64,000 nt of DNA from Hofstenia miamia (taxonomy: Eukaryota; Xenacoelomorpha; Acoela), in assembly GCA_004352715.1 (NCBI GenBank), contig SCFE01000018.1:417033-481032 (forward strand). The letters are read 5' to 3'. The translations under genes were made by a program, and so were the position numbers. Below are positions 1 through 11,615 of the stretch, in pieces. Positions within the stretch are counted from its first letter, which is position 1, and the number at the start of each line of letters is the position of its first letter. The notes below the pieces were generated by a model. That model ran no database searches. It was not told the DNA's origin and saw nothing but the letters and a program-made list of their open reading frames with translations.

Positions 1-601
1 CATAAATTTTTATCAGCTATTAAATTTTCAGATAGTAATCAAGTCGTTTTACCAAAACCTTGGTTCGATTTGTTTATATCGTCAATTTTCACTAGTCGAT
101 AAAGAAAGCGGATTGAATTGTTCAAACTAGTTGTACAGTATTTTCATACGAGGAGCCCTTATATCATTTTCGCTAATAAAAATGGTTTTAGTGAGACATT
201 GTTAGCTTATTTCGTTGTTTATGCAATAAATTTCTTGTTTTTACTTGCAATTCCATGTCAGAGCCTGCAATTATATAGTAAAGTTATTTCTTTTGGGTGA
301 GATCGGTAGTAAATATTCCAAATTTAAAGTCAATAATTTCTTCAACATCAAATTTATGATTGCTGCCTTTTTCAGCGATGCATATTTTTGAGGTAAATTT
401 GCTCGCCAATGGTCCAGTTAAATTTTCCAATTGTTTGAAGCTTCACTCGAGTGTATAATATTTAAAAATCTCCACCGAACTTTCATTGGTAATATTTAAC
501 ACTTCTCATTAGGATTCCTTCACAACTGTAAATTACTCTCTGCGCATTTGGAGCGGGTGCTCTGTAAATAGATTCTACTTCAGTGCCGTAGCCAGCATGG
601 G

Positions 602-635
<34 letters not shown>

Positions 636-2778
636 GCAATTATTATTTTCATAAAAATATAAATGAAATTTTTATTCCATTGTAATTTGTCAAATACAGA
701 TTGTTCAGTAAGTCTGAAATATTTTCAAATCACTATTGAAGCTGCAATTTCCAGGTCAACTTCAATGAAATTATTAATTTCTAGTATGGATTGACAATGT
801 TTGGTTAAATATTTCAATTTCTTCTTAAATACTTTCAATTCACTATAATTTCAAATTCAAAGGTTACTTCTGTATCCAAAATAGAAATTTATGAATGATA
901 CTTTTAAGCAAACAAAGGGCCCTACTGGTGTTTTGACAAAAGTTTTAGAAACCGAAAGTTTTAATGAAAACATCGACTTGGAAAAAACAGGTTGAAAGAT
1001 TTTCCAAATATCAATTCCTCGTTCTGTCCCTCACCCGAGCGCTCTCATTGAGGGAGAGTGCGCAGCATTAACATTAGATGATTTTTCATGTGCACTTTTT
1101 CACTTGAACTGTTTCTATTATTTCTTGCAATATTATCATCGAAATATTTTCCAAAAATATTACATTGGGTTACATTTTTAGTTTTCTATATTGCTAAATT
1201 CAATAAGTCCACGAAAAATTTCAGACATATGGGACAACCTGTAGATTATTAATATGCCTCAGTAATGAAACAACCATGTATATATGATAAATTGGTGAAC
1301 ACTGAAAGTTCTATTTCTCTTAAAGACCCGTTTTAACCATCGACCGTTTAAACAAACATTGAATTAAAATTTGAAATGTTAACAACTAAATGAAATAATT
1401 GAACATTCGAATGATGGTATATGTAGAATTTGATTGATAAAACAGCTCCAATTGCTCACCTTGACTAGATTACAATTTTTATAGCGGTGAAACTTAAAAC
1501 TTAAATCATGCTTGCCAGTAAACATTTGTCATTTTAAGTTGAAAATGGTCATTCAAAGAGAAATGAGAATGCTATTTTCAGAGTTTTTATTTATATTTCT
1601 TCAAACAATAAGAAGATGAACTCTTAAATCTATGCCAATTTTAACAATATTAACATGAAAGTGAAAATATTCTAACAAAAACATTTGCGTTAAAATGAAA
1701 CCTCTTTGAACCTGGGTTAATTCAGGCATATAATACAAATTCTATATACTTCCTTTTACAACACAAAATTGAAATTTTAGTTGCTAATGCATGATTGGAA
1801 TTTAGTATCGATTTTTTTCTCTTGCTCTAATTTCATTAAGATCCACTAGCAAAACGCAAGCTTCAGAATGAAAATTACCCTTTTATAAATGGCAGTGGAG
1901 CATTCCATTGTAAAAACCGATGACATTGCCTCGACCTGCAGATAGTTTTATTAATGAAACTAGGTGACTTTTCCTACGAAGTATTGGACATCCTCAGTCC
2001 TATAAAAATTATCTAAACAACGGCTTATTTTTTATGCCATTGTTTTACAACCGGTGTTATGTTTTTGTTGTCAGTTTGAAAAAGTAAGCAAAATAAGTCA
2101 GAAAACTAATTTTCATAAGTTAGGAACGAATTCTAATGAATTGAATCATGTTCAACTGCAAAAAATAATACTACATTTATTTTAAAAAAATATTTAAATT
2201 TGATAATAATGCTGGCATCTCATTACTCAATGTTTTAATGTGATGGTGCTGACATGAAGAATATTTCCGCAAAATGTCGTTTTTGTATCATAATCCAATC
2301 CAATATTTCATAGAGGAAGGAAATCCTCGCTTCCAAAGCCTGAGTTGCAGAAAAAATCCAGGTAGAATAGATCTACCAACATCAGCAAAATAGATAAATA
2401 AGTCTTCTCTACATAAACATTGGAGCCAGGAAAGGTTCTTTTCCAATTCAGTTTTGATTCTTCAAGAATATGCGGCTTAGCAACACTCAGCAGCAGACTT
2501 TACTTGATTTATGTTTGGGGTGCAGCGGCCCTGTCCTACTTACAACTTTAAAGTGTTAGATTGTATCACATTTTATTTATTTATACGCCTTTCTAAGCTC
2601 TCAATTCAAATTATCATATTTAATGATCTTGAACCAAATATGTGTTTCTTGATATCAAATTGTTTCTTTATATAATTAATTGTACGTTTGTATTCTCACA
2701 ATCAAATGCATTTAGATTATTTAGCATAATTTCTATATAGTAGTTAACTTACTTTTATTATTTGGGATTACTGTTTAG
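1..2778. other. non-coding, AT-rich; probable intron or upstream region
   Basis: I see no convincing coding sequence here. The open frames are short, AT-driven and without recognisable motifs. A (TA)n microsatellite lies at about 604-634. Because the next feature begins with a splice acceptor, part of this stretch is probably an intron of that gene, with earlier exons upstream or outside the window. Confidence 0.5.
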
Positions 2779-3273
2779 GCTTCCAATCGGACCAATCTAG
2801 CGTTGCGACAATTAGCTAAATCACGTGTTGGTAGTGTCATCGGTTTGGAGAGGTACAGTCAAGTCAGTAGTGATCCTACGCTTCCGTTGCAGAGACACAG
2901 TTTTGAATCCGCTAGATTCAACCGCGGCAACGAAGTGCTACAAATTTCAGAATTCAACAGCGCGCAGAACTCGTTTGTCAATGGCGGTGTTCGTAGCAGT
3001 ACACGCAATTCGCCAGCTGTCAATGTGCTTTTAATCGCTTCGCGCATTCGCAAAGAAACCGTACAATCAATTGATTCAAGAACTCAATCTTTTCGTGTCT
3101 ATTTAACAAGGACTACTATTTTTAAGCTGCTGATAATTCTCGTCTGTTTTATTATTTATTTGGGAGTTTTATTCCACACAATTGTCGACTTCACTTATCT
3201 TAGCCAGTCAGGTGATGAACTAGCATCGACAACTGCCTTATCACAAAGTGCTTTACCAAATTCTACCATGTGA
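2779..3273 (+). CDS. terminal exon of an unrecognised single-pass membrane protein
   Basis: The reading frame opens directly after a pyrimidine-rich acceptor (ACTGTTTAG, AG at 2777-2778) and runs in phase 0 for 164 codons to a TGA at 3271-3273. It begins Ala-Ser-Asn-Arg-Thr-Asn and has no own start codon, so it is a last exon. The N-terminal 110 residues are polar, rich in Ser, Arg and Asn. A hydrophobic helix follows (core IFKLLIILVCFIIYLGVLF), then a short tail of about 30 residues rich in Ser and Thr. Base composition and codon use are clearly richer in GC than the flanks, which supports real coding. The layout suggests a C-terminally anchored membrane protein. I do not recognise the family. 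No canonical AATAAA lies close downstream. Confidence 0.6.
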   Translation, partial: ASNRTNLALRQLAKSRVGSVIGLERYSQVSSDPTLPLQRHSFESARFNRGNEVLQISEFNSAQNSFVNGGVRSSTRNSPAVNVLLIASRIRKETVQSIDSRTQSFRVYLTRTTIFKLLIILVCFIIYLGVLFHTIVDFTYLSQSGDELASTTALSQSALPNSTM

Positions 3274-4331
3274 TTTGTCACGTATTTTGTATAAAGTTTT
3301 GTACAATAATTTTATTACTTTTTAGTAAGATTTAGATTAATTTACACACAATTTTGAAATGATGTTTTTGTTAGTGCATTGTTAAATAACTATGAAAATT
3401 TGTTTTTTGCCCTGTAGCTTTGTACAAAATGTTTCCATTGGGGATACATATATATATATATATATAAACTTCGTTTCAATGGTAAATTTCACATCATTTA
3501 TAAATAATTATGACGTCACAACGTTTGTATAAATGCTTAATATAATATTGCGAATAGTGTGCATTAATTACAAGATTTTTTATGTAAGTTCAAACTATAT
3601 ATATGCATTAACTAATAATGTACAAACTGATGATGAAATGACAATTCCCAATGCATTTCTTGATATCATTAGAAAAAATATTTGAGTCAATATATGTATT
3701 AACTTAAAAAATGTCGAGGATAGAGTAATTTCTTTTCCACAATCACTTGCGATGATGAAGTAGTTTCCTAGTGAAACAAAAACTACAAAAACAACCCATC
3801 TGCAAAGAGAAATTAAAAACCGAATCTATTTTCCACAACAAAATTATTAAGTCAAAATATTAAACACTTGCAAAATAATAATCATTAATAATGGAGAAAA
3901 AGTTACCAACTCGGAAAACCAGATCCTGCATAAATTTCTGTGTAACTACCCACTGTTTTTCAAAAAATGATCAAAATATGACCTTATTTCAACCCACTAC
4001 AAATTTATCACATGAGTATAAAAAATCAAAATGGAATTGTGCGAAAAGCGAAATTTCGGGCTCAAAGATTTAAATCTAGACTGCTCTTGTGCGGTTTCAG
4101 CTTCTCTGCTCCTTACAAAAAGGATACTGTTGAATAATGTGCTAATTATCTCAATGACGTTTTAGTTTGCATTTATAACAGTTGTTGTCCAATGTGCAGT
4201 TTTTGTTTCCAACAAGTCAACCGTTGACTACTCTTCTAACAAATCTGTTGCAAAGAAAGAAGTATGTTGTTCAAACCTGGCGAAAATTCCGCAGCTGATA
4301 AATTCTCAAACCATGCTATGATCTGTTATTT
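3274..4331. other. non-coding; 3' flank with a TA microsatellite
   Basis: The stretch contains the 3' flank of the preceding exon, a (TA)n tract at about 3447-3467 and AT-rich sequence. The open frame at 3891-4073 is short and featureless. Confidence 0.5.
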
Positions 4332-4751
4332 TTGGAAGCTAGAAAGGATACTTTAAATGGTGGCGTCATGCCATTACACTTGTGTAAAAGCAAATCGAAT
4401 GATTCCAAGGTCTGTTTCACTGCTGAAGAACTTAACTTGTATTATAATAATATCTCAACTAATCAAAGCGATTTTCCTCAATTGAACGTCTTTCAAATGT
4501 ATAAGTTTCTTAACTCTAAGGAATGCTACCAGGTCCTGATGAGCTTTCATACTGGCTTATTGCTGAGAGCGCAGAATGGTTTACTGAATCTTGGTTCATA
4601 TGAATCTAACCCTGAAAATGGAAATTTCCCTGCATTGTGCAAAATAACCAAAATCATTCCAGTTCCTCAACTGACAAACCAGAAGACTAACACTCCGTAT
4701 CTACAGTACTGGAAATATGTATTCGACCATCTTGCTATTTTTAATAAATAA
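4332..4751 (+). pseudogene. LINE reverse transcriptase fragment (fingers), frameshifted
   Basis: The first part, beginning around CFTAEELNLYYNNIS, matches the linker that precedes the RT domain in CR1-like LINEs. A frameshift at about 4521 moves the match to another frame, which reads PGPDELSYWLIAESAEWF, the conserved GPD block of non-LTR RT. It then returns to the first frame with NFPALCKITKIIPVPQL, the next RT block (usually W K...I P V P K). Only this short segment remains: no endonuclease, YADD box or 3' end is visible. It is a dead fragment of about 0.4 kb. The family-level call rests on these blocks; the clade is inferred. Confidence 0.7.
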
Positions 4752-5040
4752 TGAATATTCATTGGATAGAGGGTGCCTAAAATTATAACTAAATGTTACT
4801 TTAATTAAAAAGGAAAATTTGTGTCTAATACCATAAAATATGTAGAATAACAATTGGTTATTAATTTTCAATCAAAATTAAAAAACTTGTATTGAAAAAA
4901 TGCATTCGGCCACCTGAAAAAATTTTAACAAGTGAGCAAATCCGAAAAAAGTAAATTCAAAATAATATGGCTAATTTCATTACGTTTTTTGTTAACATAC
5001 CTGGCTACATCACACATTATTTAGTTCACATGATTACAGG
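4752..5040. other. no gene seen
   Basis: This is AT-rich sequence between a LINE scrap and the left inverted repeat of the P-like element. Nothing recognisable. Confidence 0.5.
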
Positions 5041-5114
5041 GTTAATGTCAAGCAAATCTAAACCAATCAGGACGCTTCAAATTTAATACGACAATGTTAA
5101 TTGAAGGGATATTA
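5041..5114 (+). repeat. left inverted repeat of the P-like element
   Basis: It pairs with 8275-8347. The best-conserved blocks are a perfect 20-bp match, TCTAAACCAATCAGGACGCT, and TTAATTGAAGGGAT. The spacing between blocks is the same in both arms. Confidence 0.8.
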
Positions 5115-5311
5115 ACAAATTCTCTTAATAACAGTAATCTATTATCCTAAATAATTTAAATAATAAAAAGGTATATTCATAATCTATATTTTGCCAATTT
5201 CTTAATATTTTCGGGACAGGAACCATCAATTTTACATAAAGCTTTTAACAAAACGTTCACCAAAACTATTGCAAACGGCACTTCATAAAATAAAAAATAT
5301 AAATCCGACAT

Positions 5312-8214
5312 TTACACAACAACATTAATCAAATATTTGCGGCAGGTACAATTCTTTGTTTGAAGAAGGAAGCGCTGCATGTATATTACAAGCGAATAAA
5401 AATTTTCATGTGGAATTTTAAGTTTTCCTCTGTTAACTATATCCAAAAACGTTGTTGGAACATCATTTAGCTCCTTCCCATCATTAAATTTTGAATACTT
5501 AAAAGCCAGAAAGCCAGCTACATAAAATGATGTATTCATTTTTCCACACGAAGCATCACAATTACTAATATTCTCAATAATCTCAAAGTCTTCCTAAAAA
5601 ATACATGCATTACAAAGTGAACATGATATGTTGGACCCCTTCGTCAGACCATCATCATCTAGATAGAGAATTACATCTTTGAATGTAGAAGATTTGAAAG
5701 AGAAAACCACATGCTCTAAAGCCATATAGTAATTGCCTCCATTTAGCTGTCTGTAATGACCAAATTTTGATTCCAAAATATCGCTCTGGAATTTTCCCAA
5801 CAAAACATAGTTGTAGTTACGCTCATGCAGAAATAATTGCAAATATCAAAAGCACAATGACAAAGATTATACAAGGATGTGCCAGTTTCACTTGTCAAAC
5901 AATACAATCTAAGAATACCTCGCCCAGAACTTTTCATCCCAATAAACATATCAGAACATTCCAAAAAGTACAGTAAATTTGATTTTGACTGTGAGAAATT
6001 GCGGATTGAAAACCATCATTTTTATGGAACCCCTTTGTTGCTGACTTAACATTAAAAATTTTGAACCAGTTGCAAACAATTTCAACAAATGCAGCAGTAC
6101 CTATTTCAAATGGAAAATAACACCTCAACGCTGCAACAGTTTTTTCACTAAATATCTGTAGTGCAAGAGGTACATTTTGTCTTTGCATTATTGTAAGGCA
6201 AGCAGCAGCAGCTTGAGTTAAAGTTGATAACTTTAGTACTGTATCAGATGATTTTCATGGTCAACTAATGAACACAAGACGGCTCAATTAGCTTTATAAG
6301 ATTTAGATCTAAACATAAAATGCACTTCTTTATTTATAGATGTATACCAGTTGTTCCTGACATTTTTCAAGAGATGCACACTGTCAGATACAATAAAGAA
6401 CAGCTGATTTTCTACAACAGGATGAGTTTTAATCCAAGGTCGTGATTACTCTGGAGTATTCATGAAATGCATAGCAAATTTCCTATTAACAGAAAGATTA
6501 TCAGAAATAAATCCAATAACGTAGCCGCCATTGTAATGAACTTTTTGGATAATGTTTTGGCTTTTCACATTGGAATTTTGCAGTATTTCGGTAAAGAGGA
6601 TAGATACTGGTGACAAACGATGAATGGCCAGAATAGCTGAATGTGATCATTGAGGCTAGTACTGTTCGTGCAAGTTTGCTAGGAATATCTAATGAGTTAC
6701 CATAAACATGATTTCCTCTAAATCTAAGAGCTGGCTTAATAACTACTTCACCCATCACCAAAATGAATATTTTTTTCACTAGTGGGAATAGTATCCATAT
6801 GAGTATTAATTATATTAGAAATATCACAAGAGAAACCAGATATGTAATGCTGTAATGTTGTGGGAGAAGGCAATGTCAAAAAAGACCTTAACTGAGAATA
6901 TCGGGAAATGTTATATATTTCCAGAGCATTGAAAATAAAAGCAGAACAATAAGAACGTCTTTGTGACAAGCAGCATTGATTCAACAAAAAATTAAATTTC
7001 TTCGTTGAATTTGATGAACTGCATTCAATAGATTTCTAATCTCCTCTAAAGGATGTGATGCGATCATTAAGTTTAAATCTATTTCATTCCTGCTGTGATA
7101 CGTTTTAAAATAGTGAATAATTTCATCCAACTGACTCCACGAAGTTATGCATCAAAATCTAGATAAGTGTACAGGCATTGGCACAGATTGATTATGAACA
7201 GTAGCAGTATATCGAATATTGGAGTTATCTTTGAAAATAAAGCACAAATAAGCACATAGTTGCCGATGTACTCCAACGCCACACAAGATACCGATAAAAA
7301 TTTTTGAAATTTTGTCAAATTCTGGATTTTCACGGTCAATGAAATATGGTTTCCTATTTCCTTAGCAAACAAAGTTGGATCAATTTTATCAATCCTTTCG
7401 AATTGGCGGATTTAGTCACTATTAAACAATTGTTTTTTCAATAATTTGCCAAGTGCATTGGTTGATCGCCTTTTGTGCTGAAGTTGTTTCGAGCATGAGC
7501 TCGGCACTTCGAAAACAGAACGAGGAATTGAAGGTGTTTTGTAACGTCTAGCAGTACCAGTAGTCCAACACGAATCTTCTAATGTTTCTGGCCAATGCTT
7601 TCGGCAAATAAAAACATTCTTGGGTAATGTGGCAGGGTTGTTGGGAAGTGCATCTATCCATCGACTTTTCTCAATTTCATTAGTTGGCAAGTGGTATACC
7701 TAAATACGTCGAATATTAGATTGAGACTGCAAAACCGCATTGGCCGAATCTATGCATAAAGTTAGGATGTATTTAACTATTTAAATTTAATTCAATAAAA
7801 AACAAGCATAGCACTTGTACAAAACAAGCATATTATCATTGATTTTGAACTTTATTAAGCAATTCTGGAAACCAAATTTTCCCTCAACTAGCTAATTTGT
7901 TTCACCACACAAGGATCTATTAGTCAAGTTAAGAGGTTTATAGTCACATAGGACCTGTAATTACTTTGTGTTGAAAAAAATATTTGTTCAATAGCATACT
8001 CTCTATTTAGCAATGAAAATCCCCAACACTGTGAAGTACCATAGCAAGCATTTATTAGGATTAAGATGCTATAGGAAAATCAAAGCAACTGTATTTAAAT
8101 TATATTCTTAATATTTATACATCAATTGTAAAAAAATAAAAGACTTACAGGCACATATCCATCACGCTTGTAATAATCAGATTTGCAATGAAAAACTCTA
8201 CATGTATTAACCAT
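5312..8214 (-). pseudogene. THAP domain P-element transposase pseudogene
   Basis: Exon 1 (8214-8149) starts MVNTCRVFHC and ends at a GTAAGT donor; exon 2 begins at 7699 after TTTAG. The splice joins in phase 0 and completes a C2CH THAP finger: Cys-x4-Cys, 43 residues, then Cys-x2-His (ICRKHW), with the expected HLP and RW residues between. Exon 2 meets a stop at 7412; the frame continues beyond it. Later fragments carry P-transposase blocks: SFLTLPSPTTLQHYISGF (about 6870), GEVVIKPALRFRGNHVYG (about 6740), VSDSVHLLKNVRNNW (about 6390), and KFQSDILESKFGHYRQLNGG (about 5760), then a C-terminal part to 5312 with one in-frame TAG at about 5594. The first catalytic Asp (usually D-E-x-x-I-K) is Gly here. 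At least two frameshifts and several stops make it a pseudogene. Confidence 0.8.
8149..8214 (-). pseudogene. exon 1 of the THAP transposase (first zinc ligands)
   Basis: It has 22 codons from an ATG at 8214 to a GTAAGT donor at 8148-8143 and supplies the first two cysteines of the THAP finger (Cys-x4-Cys). The exon is shorter than most gene finders accept, but the in-phase join to VYHLPTNEIEKSRW at 7699 makes it secure. Confidence 0.8.
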
Positions 8215-8274
8215 TACGCAATTACAATGCAGTATTACACGCAATATTTTCTGCTGCAAAATTTCTGTTGCGTA

Positions 8275-8347
8275 AATAATCCCTTCAATTAAAATTCTCG
8301 TAAGAAATATTGAGCGTCCTGATTGGTTTAGAAGTTCTTGGTTAATG
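8275..8347 (-). repeat. right inverted repeat of the P-like element
   Basis: Read on the minus strand it repeats the left arm at 5041-5114, including the CCAATCAGGACGCT core. It lies about 60 bp upstream of the transposase ATG, so it may overlap the promoter. Confidence 0.8.
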
Positions 8348-8352
8348 TACAA

Positions 8353-8720
8353 TGTTTAATACGGAAACATTACATGTAAAAGGCTACAATGTGTTTTTCA
8401 AAATTTCCAGCAAATTTATACATAAAAATTCCTGATGGCTCAACTGTTTACACTGTACAACTTTTAATTTGGAAACATTACATGTAAAAGGCTACAATGC
8501 GTTTTCAAATTACTGGGTAATACTTTTCCTATCCAGAAAAATTCCTAGCATTTAGACTGCTTACAGAGCCAATGCTTAATGCGGAATCATTACATGCAAA
8601 GACTACACATCGTTTTTTCAATTATGCTGCCAATTTTCTATTGTAAAATTCCGCGTGTTTAGTTAATTTGTTAATATCCAAATACATAAATGTTTAATTT
8701 TTCGACTTACATGTTAAAAT
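8353..8720. repeat. degenerate tandem array, 108-116 bp unit
   Basis: Three clear units and a partial fourth share CATTACATGTAAAAGGCTAC and neighbouring words (starts near 8355, 8463, 8573 and about 8695). The units have diverged by substitutions and small indels. The array lies directly outside the right inverted repeat of the P-like element and may belong to it. Confidence 0.7.
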
Positions 8721-9029
8721 CAAAACGTGGTTTATGCATAACAATGCACTTTCATTTCCTAAAAATTATACATGTGATGTTATTAATATAATTTATACAT
8801 ACACATGCACGTCAATATACAATATTATTATATAATAGTTTCTTCTCTCTGCATTTCTTTTTGGTTTATATGGATTTTTCATGGGATGCACACATTTACT
8901 GACTGTTACATCTTTTGTTGACTTTGCACTTGATTTTTCAGGTTGTACACATTTGTAGACTATTACACATTTTCTCGTCTTACACATCTTTTTCAGCTTT
9001 ATTTGGTTTATGACTTTTGCACGGCACAT

Positions 9030-9300
9030 GCAAAAAAACTGATGCATGATATTTAAATGTTAGAAAAATACAAGTAAAATTTTACATAACGAAAATAATG
9101 TCTATAATAAATTGGCATTGCTAGTTAAAAATAAGAAATTAAACAAAATAATTCCATTCACTCACACAAAAAAAAATTGGCGCATGGTATTTAAAAGTTA
9201 GAAAAATACAAGTAAAATTTTACATTGCAAAAAAATGTCTATAATAAATTCGCATTGCTAGTTAAAAATAAGAAATTAAACAAAATAATTCAATTCAGTC
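9030..9300. repeat. tandem duplication, 138-bp period
   Basis: The segment starting at 9044 (GCATGATATTTAAA) recurs at 9182 (GCATGGTATTTAAA) and the match continues for about 120 bp with few changes, through TTAGAAAAATACAAGTAAAA and GCATTGCTAGTTAAAAATAA. Non-coding. Confidence 0.85.
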
Positions 9301-9589
9301 ATTTGCAGCAATTAAACAAAAGTGATTAAAACAATTTGAGTTCTAATAATAATTCAACATTTATAATTTAGTTGATTGTTAAAAACTATTACATATAAAT
9401 ATTTCTCAGACAGTCAATTGCAAGTTAAAGAAATTAAACAGAAATCAATAATGCATAACACCATTTATACCAAAAAATGTCAACGATGTAAAGAGCTAAT
9501 ACATCAAAGAAAATAGCTAGATAAACCATTAATGCATAAATTTGTTCATACCAAAAATGTGTATGCTGGGAAATGAAATATTACATCAA

Positions 9590-9725
9590 TGTGTATAATC
9601 AAATAAAACAATACCATATAAAAAATTGTTTAAATCAAAACATGTATGATGGAAATAGAGATAATACAAAAAATGTATATAAACACATAAAACAATACCA
9701 TATATAAAAAATTGTTTAAGAAGAA
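9590..9725. repeat. short tandem duplication, about 84-bp period
   Basis: The word ATAAAACAATACCATATA followed by AAAAATTGTTTAA occurs near 9603 and again near 9687. It is AT-rich and non-coding. From here to 9933 nothing else is visible. Confidence 0.7.
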
Positions 9726-9933
9726 TATAACATACCTGGTTTTTCTTTGTGGAGATGTGTTTGTTAGTCAAGTTTGCTCTGATATTTAACTAGCTTCGAA
9801 AGCATTGAGTTGATTAGTCACGAATTGATCTTTTAACATTAAAAGTCTTTTAACACAAGGCCATATCATTCATCTTACAATCAATTTATAATGCACTATT
9901 CATAAATTACATCAATGCAAAAGTGTTATGATA

Positions 9934-10933
9934 NNNNNNNNNNNNNNNNNNNNNNNNNNNNNNNNNNNNNNNNNNNNNNNNNNNNNNNNNNNNNNNNNNN
10001 NNNNNNNNNNNNNNNNNNNNNNNNNNNNNNNNNNNNNNNNNNNNNNNNNNNNNNNNNNNNNNNNNNNNNNNNNNNNNNNNNNNNNNNNNNNNNNNNNNNN
10101 NNNNNNNNNNNNNNNNNNNNNNNNNNNNNNNNNNNNNNNNNNNNNNNNNNNNNNNNNNNNNNNNNNNNNNNNNNNNNNNNNNNNNNNNNNNNNNNNNNNN
10201 NNNNNNNNNNNNNNNNNNNNNNNNNNNNNNNNNNNNNNNNNNNNNNNNNNNNNNNNNNNNNNNNNNNNNNNNNNNNNNNNNNNNNNNNNNNNNNNNNNNN
10301 NNNNNNNNNNNNNNNNNNNNNNNNNNNNNNNNNNNNNNNNNNNNNNNNNNNNNNNNNNNNNNNNNNNNNNNNNNNNNNNNNNNNNNNNNNNNNNNNNNNN
10401 NNNNNNNNNNNNNNNNNNNNNNNNNNNNNNNNNNNNNNNNNNNNNNNNNNNNNNNNNNNNNNNNNNNNNNNNNNNNNNNNNNNNNNNNNNNNNNNNNNNN
10501 NNNNNNNNNNNNNNNNNNNNNNNNNNNNNNNNNNNNNNNNNNNNNNNNNNNNNNNNNNNNNNNNNNNNNNNNNNNNNNNNNNNNNNNNNNNNNNNNNNNN
10601 NNNNNNNNNNNNNNNNNNNNNNNNNNNNNNNNNNNNNNNNNNNNNNNNNNNNNNNNNNNNNNNNNNNNNNNNNNNNNNNNNNNNNNNNNNNNNNNNNNNN
10701 NNNNNNNNNNNNNNNNNNNNNNNNNNNNNNNNNNNNNNNNNNNNNNNNNNNNNNNNNNNNNNNNNNNNNNNNNNNNNNNNNNNNNNNNNNNNNNNNNNNN
10801 NNNNNNNNNNNNNNNNNNNNNNNNNNNNNNNNNNNNNNNNNNNNNNNNNNNNNNNNNNNNNNNNNNNNNNNNNNNNNNNNNNNNNNNNNNNNNNNNNNNN
10901 NNNNNNNNNNNNNNNNNNNNNNNNNNNNNNNNN
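9934..10933. other. assembly gap, 1000 N
   Basis: Exactly 1000 N, so the true distance is unknown. It removes the downstream end of the retroelement ORF on the right. Confidence 0.99.
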
Positions 10934-11605
10934 TGTAGTTATCCATGGTTGGTTCTGGAGCTGTTTTAGCCGTGTTTCTGATGTTGCACCCCACATATAC
11001 TTTCGCATAGGCTCTTTGAATATCTGTAACTCACTTGGGCATATCCCTGTTATGTTGGCCAGTTCTACTATCGACATTCTTCCTGTTGGGTGATGCTTTG
11101 TTATCAGCCTACTTATGAGTTTTTCTATAGTCTGCATCAGTTTCTCATTTTTGTTCAGGGATTCAGTCTTTTCAATGTGTCCTTTCAGTATCCAATTTTT
11201 TGTCTGTATATTCATTGGTGATAACGTGATCTCGAACTTTTTTGCTTTTGTGAGTTTTATTCTTTGGTTCCTTGTTATGGGTAACCTGAGATCTTTTTCT
11301 TCTGTGAGCCATATAGCTAGCAGCCATGCGGATGTTCTGTATCTAATTTCCAGCATGTTCTTCTCTTCTAATATCAGTTTGCGAAAATCCTTCTTTGTTT
11401 TTAATTTGTATGCTCTATTGATTTCTGCCAATACCATTTCCACTGTTTTGTGGTATTTACGAGCTGGTGCCTCTATTCTTATCTTGGGCCATGATTCATC
11501 TGTTTTCTTCTGCAATTTCATGTTTGCCCAAACGTTTTGAATTTCTTCTAAATGCTCCTGGCATTGGGTCATGCTGCATTTAATAAATAATGTCGCTTCT
11601 CGCAC
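10934..11605 (-). CDS. unidentified retroelement-associated ORF, partial
   Basis: An open frame of 224 codons runs from 11605 into the gap at 10933. It is preceded by a stop at 11609-11611 and its first codon is GTG, so the upstream end is probably frameshifted from the next ORF. The product is hydrophilic, rich in Lys, Glu and Ile, with no transmembrane segment. It includes WLTEEKDLRLPITRNQRIKL and a possible helical block near MSIVELANITGICPSELQ. I do not recognise it. It lies on the same strand and downstream of the RNase H region, and its base composition resembles the gag region, so I infer a third ORF of the element or a nested second element. It is not an obvious integrase or envelope. 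Confidence 0.45.
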
Positions 11606-11615
11606 TCTCTAGATC

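Larger units (their letters stand above)
5041..8347 (-). mobile_element. P-element-like DNA transposon with THAP domain, decayed
   Basis: The element is bounded by imperfect inverted repeats of about 75 bp (5041-5114 and 8275-8347). Between them, on the minus strand, lies a broken THAP-transposase gene in the order expected for P/THAP9-type elements: THAP zinc finger, LPS...TL block, RNase H-like core, and the C-terminal domain with the GGNxxxA block. Length (about 3.3 kb) fits P elements. The true outer ends and an 8-bp target duplication were not found, so the repeats could be subterminal rather than terminal. Multiple frameshifts and stops show that it is inactive. Confidence 0.75.

Noticed and set aside
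3891-4073. 60-codon ATG frame
   Set aside because: Lys/Asn-rich, AT-driven, no motif or splice context.
8793-9047. 84-codon minus-strand frame with repeated Lys-Cys-Val motifs
   Set aside because: The repetition follows from short repeated DNA words (CACATTT..GAC..TTACA). There is no start context, no neighbours and no family match, so a chance frame in repetitive DNA is more likely.
9912-11093. Long open frames on both strands across 9934-10933
   Set aside because: They consist almost entirely of N. The same applies to frames across 54082-55081, 62618-63617, 38136-38413, 35941-36050 and the poly-C gap.
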